DNA from: Acidiluteibacter ferrifornacis
Lineage (GTDB): Bacteria > Bacteroidota > Bacteroidia > Flavobacteriales_E > Vicingaceae
Direction: 5' to 3'
Assembly (NCBI RefSeq): GCF_009909615.1
Contig: NZ_WWNE01000008.1
Location: forward strand, 161,348 to 225,347
Length of the DNA: 64,000 bases
Both the position numbers and the translations under genes were made by a program. Shown here piece by piece: positions 54,701 through 62,711 of the stretch; positions within the stretch are counted from its first letter, which is position 1; each line of letters opens with the position of its first letter. The notes beneath the pieces are model-generated. The model was not told the origin of the DNA and made no database searches. It worked only from the letters and a program-made list of their open reading frames with translations.

Positions 54701-56435
54701 AGGCCCTTTTAGTTTTTACACTTTGTATTCTGTGCCGATGAGAGAGACTTTTGAGAATTTCCCTGCAGGACAAACTGGATTAAACTTTACTAAAGGCTGG
54801 ACTAGTACTTCAACTGCCAACCCTCGTTGGGAAACTGAAGTGTCTACGGGAGCTAATGTAAATTCATTGAATACAGGTCCATTGTTTGATGCAACCTTCC
54901 CTAGTACAGCAGGAGGTAAATATTTTTATTATGAAACAAGTGGGGGTTCTTTAGGATCTTCAAACACTTTGTCTTCGCCGTTTATCTCTGCTCCTTCTAC
55001 TTCAGGAGGTATTATAGTCGAGTTTGCTTACCACATGTATGGTTCAGGTATGGGTAATCTGTATTTGGTGGTTGACACCAATGGAGTCTTAGATACTCTC
55101 ATCAAAATTACTGGTCAACAACAAGCGACTGCTGCTGCTGCTTGGAGAGATACCAGTGCGGTATTGATTGGCTATCAAGGAAAAAACTTTAAGTTGAAAT
55201 TTATCGGAGAAAGAGGATCGGACTACATGAGTGATATGTCAATTGATGAAATTAGGCTAAGGGATACAGTAGCAATCGCAGCATCATTGGATTCTATAAT
55301 TTCACCAGTATCTAATTGTGGTTTATCATCGGCAGAGGATGTTACTATTGCGATAAAAAACTACGGTTTATCACCGATTTCAAATTTCAATGCAACTTAT
55401 GAGTTCGATGGTGGAGCGCCTGTTACTGAGTTAGTGACGGCTAGTATTAATCCTGGCACAACTTATAATTTTACGTTTGCTACCAAAGTCAATGCATCTG
55501 CTTTAAAAAGTTATAGCATTAAAAGTTATATTAATGTGACCAACGACCCGAATACTTTGGATGACACCTTGAGTGGAAGTGCTTTGAATAGTTTTTCTGA
55601 TGTGATTAGTAATGTTTCGCCCACTAAATTCTCTGATTTGGAGGCTGATGCAGGAAATTGGATTCAGTATGGCGCCAACAGCTCTTGGGCTTGGGGGACT
55701 CCAAGTACATTTTATATCAATAACGCATATTCTGGGTCAAAAGCATGGGTAACAGGATTAGCTGGAAACTATAACGCTAATGAATTGTCCTACTTAGAGT
55801 CTTCATGTTATGATTTGTCTACAATGAATACTGCTGATCCTTTGTTTTTCCAGTTTTATACTGTTTATAGAACAGAGGCCGGATTTGACAGAGTTTGGAT
55901 AGAAACTTCTACAGATAATGGTGCTACTTGGAATAAAATGTTACCGAGTGCAGGTTCAATCAATTTCTACAATAATAAGACGGCAAATGTTTGGGAAGGA
56001 TTCTCATCTTCAGGAGCTTCTGTTTGGATTCCAGTAATAAATGAGATAGTTGGATTAGCAGGAAATGCAAAAGTGAAATTTAGGTTTGTATTTCAATCTA
56101 ATGGAACCACTCAAAATGATGGATTTGGGATTGATAATATTCAAATAAATTTAGCAGTTGGTCAGAAGGAATTATTGAACGGAGAAGAACTGTTAAGTAT
56201 TCAACCCAACCCATCAAATGGAGAATTTAACATTTCATTTGGTAATTATGAGGAAGGCGACTACCAGTTGAAAATTGTTTCTACCACAGGTCAGCTAGTA
56301 AGGGAAGAAATGTTGAGTATTTCTAACTCTTTTGAAGTAAGGAATATAGATCTTAAATCAATTGAAAAAGGAGTTTACTTTGTTCAGATTATTAATGGAA
56401 AGTCAATTAAGACCGAGAAGTTGATAATTAAGTAG
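48753..56435 (+). CDS. Giant modular T9SS cargo protein with three CARDB-like/beta-helix units
   Basis: A 2560-aa secreted protein. The N-terminal signal peptide has a long n-region and ends 'LSIQGVAQ' (residue 35). A unique head (about 36-200) is followed by three copies of a two-part module: a CARDB-like beta-sandwich ('DAAVLSVDSPNVFCPG', about 203-310; repeated near 773 and 1350), and a right-handed beta-helix (about 320-770, 890-1345, 1465-1900) with asparagine-rich rungs. The first two helices share 'YNNTVSLDNIAATAGITRGI'-type sequence. Then come an FN3-like domain (about 1905-1990), a MAM-like domain ('FENFPAGQTGLNFTKGW', 1992-2170), a fourth CARDB-like domain, a second MAM/jelly-roll-like domain ('FGIDNIQI'), and a type A T9SS sorting domain ('IQPNPSNGEFNISFGNYEEG', 'KGVYFVQI'). 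Probably a surface adhesin or matrix protein; role not determined. Confidence 0.9.
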   Translation: MNLNFRHEWTRYLSSCIKAKSILLLLLLSIQGVAQFQLNTVPPLNGGNGSQGITFGLRTNQVIVLDTIFNSFSSVGLTDVWYTTTDVSGPPNISATTGWTKIGQATIPVASGIGAIVPIPLNIGLTILPGVNYRFFINGNIGAAAIYSNSGSTPIPPPLGTFTDGIITIETGDLVGYGGAAPNPTNHPRQFNGGIKYTINGGFNDAAVLSVDSPNVFCPGNQNVYATIANFGKNRIDSVIVNWEFNGAIQTPFHFKGLLDTLKGLNPNSTKVFLGNKSFASGNQEVIKVWTSMPNGVADTSNLNDTTIATKVASLAGGVYTINSLSAPSATNFVDFTSLFNVINQSGICSSITVNVVSGSGPYLEQVNIKNFAGSPSRTLTINGNGETVNFAATLTGERSTLVIENSSYVTINNLNVEASGSTYGVAFFANNISNVTVDGCSFIVSTTSTSSNYSCVRISGSQTSYTTATAINEFTFNNNQVSGGFYGMTLYGSTTNYLSNIELTGNLITEFYNYGLYVLYADSILIEQNEITRPSRTSVTSTYPLYTSSNRNMVINRNSIHNLFDGVPTSTSLCYVLYSSNDAVLGSENIISNNMIYNINHNGTIYGLYDLGSDYTKYYNNTVSLDNIAATAGITRGIYNTASATGLEFQNNIVSITRGGTGIKHGIYLSTSSTITSNYNNVYVASAGTGAQYYGYLGSNQSTLIDFQTAGYGLNDINADPLFNSIVLDDYSSNNISLNASGFNTTLVPVDFFGTARNSLAMDIGAIEVSSPALDVAVASFSLPTAQCAGLSSVDVNLSNNGTQQLDSVIVNWSIDGVVQTPIHYKTKIDTIGSVAGNTASIFLTNYSLVSGVAVDFEVWLTQPNGLVSGDAFPSNDSLMVTTGGALAGSYTLNSLMAPSVTNFISFNDFTNAVSLFGFCGNVTLDVVLGSGPYAESVSFNAVNGINITDTLFVNGNSEEITYASTLTDDRTTLSIENSSNIIVSDLIISATGTFGTGIYLNNVNNVEISDCQITLPNNSTSANYTGINLSGSETSISTSGSGNDVRILRNSVEGAYYSFNFYGTSGNNALRNVIVRDNIFADFYSYGARFYYADSLLFEGNEILQTNRTAITSTYGIYSLGNSNLKVNRNSIHDLGTGIPTSTSLIYALYNSSDVTIGNENIFMNNLIYNINHNGTIYGIYDLGSDNNKYYNNTISLDNAAATAGITRGIYNSATAAGLEFINNIVTITRGGSGVKHGIYLNGTSTVADYNNIYVNSLGTGAQSYGYASSGTRATLADFRAVMLGLNDLDSDPLFANLAGNDYTPLNSQLDGAGFSTPLVTEDFFGTTRNTSSQDIGAIDFAPPAIDAGILSIDLPTTFCSGQVPVAITVSNNGQDQIDSLIVNYSIDGVPQTSFKYRGTIDTLNSVSGNIVQIPVTNFNFLQGAPAVFDFVISNVNGLGQDAFSSNDSLSTTTAASLQGTLTINPALPASGTVFNDFSSLAAALNISGVCGPVVVNVAPGTYIDYLKLDGITGTSSTNTITIDGGDAATTILQHDGSASYGTVSLNAVSHITIKNMTIASTAVSANTGVIMANVSDITVDSTIISVDASVVSTSLVGVSLSGNVTSHTTGANANNVTVSNSKFIGGYYGVRQYGSTSLSVSNTKVLNNSFENVYWGAIYSYYANNLDFIGNKIDMVQRGYTSSYGAYLYYTENVLFTENNIRSIGYGVYHYNFTDYNKKTRKNRYVNNMIHSANSYGAYLYYVDSVDILHNTIVSGSATIPATQVYSSTSKTIEDYDVRNNIIYSSGSFAIRTNMANNFISHLDNNVYYTTGASLFSFNSTVFANLAAYKTAQPTLNINSYEGDPIFVNVPNNLHVIGLLANNAGDNSVGVLNDIDGDSRPIAGSTAVDIGADEFDPASCFPPSSVTFTNTTANSTDVVISGGTSSSWQYEYGLFGFVQGSGNKFITANSSHTISNLTSGTDYQYYIREICGAGDTSLYAGPFSFYTLYSVPMRETFENFPAGQTGLNFTKGWTSTSTANPRWETEVSTGANVNSLNTGPLFDATFPSTAGGKYFYYETSGGSLGSSNTLSSPFISAPSTSGGIIVEFAYHMYGSGMGNLYLVVDTNGVLDTLIKITGQQQATAAAAWRDTSAVLIGYQGKNFKLKFIGERGSDYMSDMSIDEIRLRDTVAIAASLDSIISPVSNCGLSSAEDVTIAIKNYGLSPISNFNATYEFDGGAPVTELVTASINPGTTYNFTFATKVNASALKSYSIKSYINVTNDPNTLDDTLSGSALNSFSDVISNVSPTKFSDLEADAGNWIQYGANSSWAWGTPSTFYINNAYSGSKAWVTGLAGNYNANELSYLESSCYDLSTMNTADPLFFQFYTVYRTEAGFDRVWIETSTDNGATWNKMLPSAGSINFYNNKTANVWEGFSSSGASVWIPVINEIVGLAGNAKVKFRFVFQSNGTTQNDGFGIDNIQINLAVGQKELLNGEELLSIQPNPSNGEFNISFGNYEEGDYQLKIVSTTGQLVREEMLSISNSFEVRNIDLKSIEKGVYFVQIINGKSIKTEKLIIK

Positions 56436-56455
56436 TTGTAATTTATTTTTTTTCT

Positions 56456-56491
56456 AAATGGCTCACTTTAAAAGGTGAGCCATTTTTTTTT
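56456..56491 (+). terminator. Terminator after the 2560-aa gene
   Basis: An 11-bp perfect stem (AAATGGCTCAC with GTGAGCCATTT), 8-base loop and a T9-type tail, 20 bases after the stop. Confidence 0.92.
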
Positions 56492-56559
56492 GAAATACTC
56501 AAAAAAAATGAACTATAAAAGTGTTAAATTGGTGGACACTAAATTAATTAACAACTATT

Positions 56560-59500
56560 ATGAAGAAAAAACTATTATTAGCTTTATCGATGTTGAGCTT
56601 TTTGGTCACTTTTTCCCAGACCAATATTGCTCCATTAGCTACAGCAACAGCAGGAGGAGGAAATGCCGCCGGCTGTCAAACAGGTCCTTGTTCAACTTTA
56701 AATGATTTGAACTTGGGTAACTGTGGATCACAAGAAATGTGGATTAATACCACTCCGCCAAATCCTATTGGAGTGGATTATATTCAATTTGATTTCCCAA
56801 TTCCCCAAACCTTTGATTCCTTAATTATTCACCATGGTCAGACAGGGGCTAGATTTTTGTCCGGAGGTTTGGTGCAATACTGGGATGGTTCTTCATGGGT
56901 GAATCAGTACAATTTTACAGGTTTGCCAATGAATTGTATTTCAAGGTTATATATTGGTAAGGTGACTACAAATAGGTTTCGAATCACTTCATTTGAAGTG
57001 AGTGGTTCTCAGTTATCTAACCCTAACTTTAGAGAAATTGAAATTATTTCTGCTCCTAATGGAACAAACGACGCTGCAGTATTTGCTGTAGATTCTCCTT
57101 CAGTATTTTGTCCAGGGGTTCAAAATATTTACGCTACAGTCGGAAACTATGGGTTGAACCGAATCGACTCAGTAACGATTGATTGGGAATTTGACGGTGT
57201 TCGACAAAATACCATCAAATATGTTGGTCTGCTTGATACTGTAGGTGGGCAATTTAGTCGATCAGCCCTAGTTTATTTAGGTACTAAGACTTTTACTGCC
57301 GGTGTTGAAAATGAAATAAAGGTATGGACATCCCTACCAAACAATGTAGTGGATACTATACCAACTAATGATACACTTACTGTTTATCGTGGGCCTTCAT
57401 TACCCGGTGGAGTTTACACAATTAATTCAGGGGCTCCTTCAAGTTTAACAAACTTCCAAAGTTTCACAGAGATGGACTCTATTGTTACTAAATATGGAAT
57501 TTGTGGAGATGTTACCGTTAATGTCGTGCCACTTTCTGGACCTTACCTCGAACAAGTAAATATTTCAGGTTTTCAGGGTGCTCCTGGTCGTGAATTGACC
57601 ATCAATGGAAATGGAGAAGAGGTAAGTTTTGCTGCAACTGCCAGTGCTGAAAGAGCCACTTTTGCAATAGAAAGTTCGTCTTTTATCACTGTTAATAACT
57701 TGAAAGTTAGGGCGACCGGATCTACTTATGGTGTGGCATTGTATATGAATAATATTAACAATGTTACCATAGAGAATAGTTTATTTGCAGTGGATTCTTC
57801 AAGTACATCCACTAATTATGCTTGTGTTCGAATTAGTGGTTCTCAGACTTCTCAAGCTTCAGCGACAGTCTTTGATGGCTTGACTTTTAGAAACAATACC
57901 GTTGTTGGTGGATATTATGGGTTGTCTTTATATGGAAATGTAGGTTCTCCATCAAGTAATGTCGTTGTTTCAAACAATTCTATTAGAGGGTTCTATTATT
58001 ATGGTAGCTACGTGTACTATACAGATGGCTGTAATTTTATTCAAAATGATATTAGTCGACCAAATAGAACTGTACTGACCACTGTATATGGATTTTATTC
58101 TTCTGGTAACAGTAATTTAAAGGTAGATAGAAACGCTATTCATAATTTATTTGATGGCTCACTGACTTCAACATCTGCTTGCTATGTTTTATACAGCAGT
58201 AACGATGCTACACCTAGTAATGAGAATTACTTTACTAACAACCTCATTTATGATATCAATCATAGAGGGACTATTTATGCCTTATATGATGGTGGAAGTA
58301 ACCATACCAAATATTACAATAATACGGTCTCTTTAGATAATATAGCCTCTACAGCCGGAACAACTCGCGGTATATATGCCATAGGTGGTGCTACTGGTTT
58401 AGAATTTCAAAATAATATTATTTCAATCACTAGAGGAGGCTCCGGTGTTAAACATGGTGTATACTTGAATGCGACACCTGATGCTTTTAACCACAATAAT
58501 ATTTATTTAGGTTCAGCTGGATCTGGAGCTCAGTCCTATGCATTTTTAGGTTCAGATATTACCTCTTTAGATGATTTTAAGAAAACTGGATTTTCTGCTA
58601 ATGATATTGATACAGACCCGATGTTTGCTAATATTTTGACGGGTGATTTTACACCTACCAATTTATCTTTAAATGCATCTGGTTTCTCTACCAATAGTGT
58701 AACCGAAGATTTTAATGGCTTGCCTAGAGTAGCTGGAGCAATTGATATGGGAGCTATTGAAGTTGCTTCTACAACCCTTGATGCTGCGGTTAAATCTATT
58801 CAAGTTGGTTCAGGTGCATTTTGTGCAGGTACACAGCCGGTTGTTGCAAGTATTGCTAATAATGGGACGACTCGATTGAATAGCATAGTTGTAAATTGGA
58901 GTATTGATGGAGTAGTTCAAACTCCAATTAATTATAACACTTTAATAGATACGATAGGTGCTACTGCAGGTAATTCTGTGCAAATTCCTCTTGTGAATTA
59001 TACATTTGTTAATGGAGTTGCAGTAGAGTTTTTAGTTTGGACTTCAGCTCCAAATGCATCAACTGATTTGTATGCTTTAAATGATACGATGGCAATTACT
59101 GTAGGTGCTGGTATGGCAGGAGCAATAACTATTAATCCAAATCTTCCTGCTACTGCTACGAATTACCTCTCGTTTTCAGACTTTTGTGAGTATATTAACC
59201 TTTCAGGAGTTTGTGGACCTGTTGACGTAACAGTTGCCGCAGGAAATTACACTGAGAGTATTTCACTTAGAAATGTTGCTGGATTAAGTGCTACAAATAC
59301 TATTACAATAGATGGTTTAGATTCTTCTACTACAATTTTAACCTATAGTGGTAATGGTTTAGGAATGGGAGTAGTTTCTCTGCAAGGGGTAGATTATGTT
59401 ACCATCAAAAATTTGGGATTGATTCATACTGGCTCTTCCAATGCAGCCGGTATTGTGATGGCTGATGCAAACTATAATACAGTGTCAAATTGTGATATCC

Positions 59501-62430
59501 AAGTGAATAACAGTTCTACATCTTCTACCATAAATGGTATAGTGACTTCGGGAAGTATATTTAGTCTAAGTACTGAAGCTTATACAGATAGAAATGAATA
59601 CTCTAATAATAAAATTACAGGTGGATACTATGGCTATAGAGAGTATGGTTCAGTAAGCAAAGCTGTAGTAGGAAGTAGGTTAATCAATAATAGCTTTAGT
59701 GATATTTACTATTATGGAATCTATACGTACTATAGTGATTCATTAGAAGTTATCGGAAATGACGTTGACCAATTAACACGTGCAAATGTGAATGGTGATG
59801 GAGCTTATGTATATTATGCTTCTAATACGATCTTTACAGGTAATAATATCAAGGCGGCTGACTATGGTGTTTATTTTTATAACTTCACTACTCCGTTTGC
59901 TAAGACTAGAAAAACATTGATTGCCAATAATATGATTTATGCAGATACGGACTATGGATTGTATTTGTATTACATAGATAGTGCTGACGTGTTTCATAAT
60001 ACTGTGGTTGTTAATGGTTCTACTCCTGCAATGCGTTTCTTTGGTACAGCTGCAGTCTTGACAGATGATATGGATGTAAGAAACAATATCTTTTATGCTG
60101 CTGGTGGTGGGTTGGCGTTTGAGATTAATTTATCTGACACCTCATTTAATGCGTTGGATTACAATTTGTATTATTCAACTGGATCTAATTTAATCGGAGT
60201 AGATGGAGTAAGCTATCCAAGTTTAGCTGCTTACACTACAGTTAACCCTTCTTTAAATGTGAATTCTCTAGATGGAGATCCACAACTATTGAATATCCCA
60301 ACAGATCTTCATGTGCTTGGTGTATTGGCTAATAACTCTGGAGATAATTCAGTAGGGATTTTGGTTGATATTGATGGGGATACGCGACCGATGAGTGGTT
60401 CAACTATAGTGGATATAGGTGCTGATGAATTTGATCCTCCCTCATGTCCTCCACCAACATCTGTAGTGTTTACGAATACTACCATTTCGTCTGTAGATGT
60501 GACCTTCACAGCTGGAACAGGAAATTCATTTAGATATGAATACGGTCTTCTAGGATTTACTCCAGGAGCAGGAATTTCTGCTTTGTCAACTTCTCCAACT
60601 GTTACCATCTCTGGTTTAGTTTCGGGTACCACTTATGAATTGTACGTGAAGGCGTTGTGTTCAGCAAATGATTCATCTCCTGCCATTGGGCCATATCAGT
60701 TTGGAACTGCATTTTCAATTCCTTTACATGAAGATTTTGAATCATTCCCAGCAGGTCAAATAGGTACATCATTCACTAATGGTTGGACAAGTACGGGGTC
60801 TACAAACCCACGTTGGGAGAGTGAAGTTGCTACAGGGGCGAACACTAACTCTTCTTTAACAGGGCCATTCTATGATGCAACGGTACCAGCCGCATCAGGC
60901 GGTACTTATATGTATCTTGAAACATCTTCTCCTTCCACGTTAGGACAAACAAATGTGTTGTCATCACCAGCAGTATTTATTCCAACAAATGGAAATACAC
61001 TAGTATTGGAGTACGCTTATCATATGTTTGGATCAACTATGGGTAATTTGTATGTTGTGATAGACACGAATAATGTTCAAGATACAATTGCAGCTTATAT
61101 CGGAGCTCAGCAGCCTAGTCAAGCGGCAGCTTTTAAAGATACAATGCACTTGTTAAATGGATATTCAGGAAAGTCGCTTTCAATTAGGTTTATTGGAGAG
61201 GCCGGTTCAAGCTTTTACAGTGATATGGCAATTGATGAAGTTCATTTATATGATACAGTAGGTGTAGATTTAGCATTAGATTCTATTTTGTCTCCATACT
61301 CTGATTGTGGCTTGTCAGCTGCAGAAGATGTGACTATAGCAATTCATAATGCGGGTCTCTCTCCGATTTCTAATTTCAATGCAACATATATATTTGATGG
61401 GGGTGCGCCAGTTACAGAGTTGGTAACTGCTACAGTAAACCCGGGAACTGTATTTAATTATACTTTTACTACTAAAGTTAATGCCTCAGTAGTTAAAAGC
61501 TATACTTTAGAAACCTATATTTCAGCCGCTGGTGATGGTGATATTGCTAATGATAGTATTCGAAATTACTCTTTCTCGAGTAGTTTTTCAGATGCTATTG
61601 ACTTAACCACGCCTACAAAGTTTTATACTTTTGAGACTGATCCAGGTAACTGGATTGCTTATGGTGCAAATAGTTCATGGGAGTGGGGAACGCCAAGTAC
61701 ATTCTATATTCCTGCAGCAAATTCAGGAGTCAAAGCATGGGTTACTTCTGCTACCAGTAATTACAATGCGAATGAGTTGTCATATCTAGAGTCTTCTTGT
61801 TATGATATGAGTTCAATTGCAGCAACGACTCCAATTTATTTGTCCTTCTATACAGTTTATAAAACGGAGAGTGCAAATGATCAGGTTTGGATGGAGTATT
61901 CAATAGATAATGGTCGAAACTGGACTAAAGTAATGTCGTCAATGGCCGGAATTAATTTCTATAATAATACAACTCAAAATGTTTGGGAAGGATTCTCAAA
62001 TGCTGGTGCAGGAATCTGGATTCCTGTTTTGAATGATCTTCAAGGATTGGGTGGTAATTCAGCTGTTAAGTTTAGATTCGTATTCTCATCTAATGGCACA
62101 ACTCAAAATGATGGATTTGCAATCGATGACTTTCAAGTAGGAACTATTGTGGGAGTAGATGACAACCTAGCTGTTAATTCAAAAACGGTGAGTTTGATGC
62201 CAAACCCTGCAAAGGAGAGGGTGAATATTTCTTTTAATAATTATGAGTTGGGATCATATCAAGTGAGTGTTATTGATGCCAAAGGTCAGTCAGTTATTGA
62301 GGAGTTAGTGAATGTTTCTAGTAAGTCTGAAATTACAACACTTGATTTGTCGAACGTCGATAAGGGTGTTTATCTAGTCAGAATTATGAATGAAACAAGT
62401 ATTTCAACACAAAAATTAATTGTGGATTAA
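56560..62430 (+). CDS. Giant modular T9SS cargo protein with two CARDB-like/beta-helix units and a discoidin-like head
   Basis: A 1956-aa paralogue of the upstream protein. The signal peptide ends 'FLVTFSQ' (residue 20). The head (about 22-165) differs from the paralogue's and looks like an F5/8 type C (discoidin) jelly-roll: 'NLGNCGSQEMWINTTPP', 'IQFDFPIPQTFDSLIIHHG' and 'NRFRITSFEVSG'; such domains often bind sugars or lipids. Then come two CARDB-like plus beta-helix units (about 170-735 and 740-1290), an FN3-like domain, a MAM-like domain ('FESFPAGQIGTSFTNGW'), another CARDB-like domain, a second MAM-like domain and a type A T9SS sorting domain ('LMPNPAKERVNISFNNYELG', 'KGVYLVRIMNE'). From FN3 to the C-terminus it aligns closely with the first paralogue. 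Confidence 0.9.
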   Translation: MKKKLLLALSMLSFLVTFSQTNIAPLATATAGGGNAAGCQTGPCSTLNDLNLGNCGSQEMWINTTPPNPIGVDYIQFDFPIPQTFDSLIIHHGQTGARFLSGGLVQYWDGSSWVNQYNFTGLPMNCISRLYIGKVTTNRFRITSFEVSGSQLSNPNFREIEIISAPNGTNDAAVFAVDSPSVFCPGVQNIYATVGNYGLNRIDSVTIDWEFDGVRQNTIKYVGLLDTVGGQFSRSALVYLGTKTFTAGVENEIKVWTSLPNNVVDTIPTNDTLTVYRGPSLPGGVYTINSGAPSSLTNFQSFTEMDSIVTKYGICGDVTVNVVPLSGPYLEQVNISGFQGAPGRELTINGNGEEVSFAATASAERATFAIESSSFITVNNLKVRATGSTYGVALYMNNINNVTIENSLFAVDSSSTSTNYACVRISGSQTSQASATVFDGLTFRNNTVVGGYYGLSLYGNVGSPSSNVVVSNNSIRGFYYYGSYVYYTDGCNFIQNDISRPNRTVLTTVYGFYSSGNSNLKVDRNAIHNLFDGSLTSTSACYVLYSSNDATPSNENYFTNNLIYDINHRGTIYALYDGGSNHTKYYNNTVSLDNIASTAGTTRGIYAIGGATGLEFQNNIISITRGGSGVKHGVYLNATPDAFNHNNIYLGSAGSGAQSYAFLGSDITSLDDFKKTGFSANDIDTDPMFANILTGDFTPTNLSLNASGFSTNSVTEDFNGLPRVAGAIDMGAIEVASTTLDAAVKSIQVGSGAFCAGTQPVVASIANNGTTRLNSIVVNWSIDGVVQTPINYNTLIDTIGATAGNSVQIPLVNYTFVNGVAVEFLVWTSAPNASTDLYALNDTMAITVGAGMAGAITINPNLPATATNYLSFSDFCEYINLSGVCGPVDVTVAAGNYTESISLRNVAGLSATNTITIDGLDSSTTILTYSGNGLGMGVVSLQGVDYVTIKNLGLIHTGSSNAAGIVMADANYNTVSNCDIQVNNSSTSSTINGIVTSGSIFSLSTEAYTDRNEYSNNKITGGYYGYREYGSVSKAVVGSRLINNSFSDIYYYGIYTYYSDSLEVIGNDVDQLTRANVNGDGAYVYYASNTIFTGNNIKAADYGVYFYNFTTPFAKTRKTLIANNMIYADTDYGLYLYYIDSADVFHNTVVVNGSTPAMRFFGTAAVLTDDMDVRNNIFYAAGGGLAFEINLSDTSFNALDYNLYYSTGSNLIGVDGVSYPSLAAYTTVNPSLNVNSLDGDPQLLNIPTDLHVLGVLANNSGDNSVGILVDIDGDTRPMSGSTIVDIGADEFDPPSCPPPTSVVFTNTTISSVDVTFTAGTGNSFRYEYGLLGFTPGAGISALSTSPTVTISGLVSGTTYELYVKALCSANDSSPAIGPYQFGTAFSIPLHEDFESFPAGQIGTSFTNGWTSTGSTNPRWESEVATGANTNSSLTGPFYDATVPAASGGTYMYLETSSPSTLGQTNVLSSPAVFIPTNGNTLVLEYAYHMFGSTMGNLYVVIDTNNVQDTIAAYIGAQQPSQAAAFKDTMHLLNGYSGKSLSIRFIGEAGSSFYSDMAIDEVHLYDTVGVDLALDSILSPYSDCGLSAAEDVTIAIHNAGLSPISNFNATYIFDGGAPVTELVTATVNPGTVFNYTFTTKVNASVVKSYTLETYISAAGDGDIANDSIRNYSFSSSFSDAIDLTTPTKFYTFETDPGNWIAYGANSSWEWGTPSTFYIPAANSGVKAWVTSATSNYNANELSYLESSCYDMSSIAATTPIYLSFYTVYKTESANDQVWMEYSIDNGRNWTKVMSSMAGINFYNNTTQNVWEGFSNAGAGIWIPVLNDLQGLGGNSAVKFRFVFSSNGTTQNDGFAIDDFQVGTIVGVDDNLAVNSKTVSLMPNPAKERVNISFNNYELGSYQVSVIDAKGQSVIEELVNVSSKSEITTLDLSNVDKGVYLVRIMNETSISTQKLIVD

Positions 62431-62711
62431 ATTATTTGTTTTTTCAAATTGATAAGGAGCGCAGCAGGTTTTACCTGCTGCGTTTTTTTTTTGAATTGAC
62501 TGTCAAAAGAATTACTCTCTAAAGGATACCATTTAATTTTATGCTCATCAAAAAATGACATAATAGATTAGGAGGTAATAAGTTGGGCGAGATGGGAGTT
62601 TGATGATTTTAATTAGCTAAGTACTTTTACTTAAAAATTGCTAAATTTTTGTGATTAAATAGTTAATTTTATGGGATTAATATTTTAACTAATTATTCTA
62701 AATTCTTATTT
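62431..62711. other. 281-bp gap before the third paralogue
   Basis: It holds the terminator of the 1956-aa gene and otherwise AT-rich sequence with no gene. At 62684-62697 it carries TTTAACTAATTATT, identical to 48724-48737, at the same distance (14-15 bases) from the start codon. Confidence 0.5.
62460..62492 (+). terminator. Terminator after the 1956-aa gene
   Basis: A 10-bp perfect stem (CGCAGCAGGT with ACCTGCTGCG), tight 3-base loop and a T10 tail, 29 bases after the stop. Confidence 0.93.

Noticed and set aside
56475..56705. A 76-codon plus-strand frame across the start of the 1956-aa gene
   Set aside because: It begins inside a terminator T-run and overlaps the signal-peptide coding sequence in another frame.
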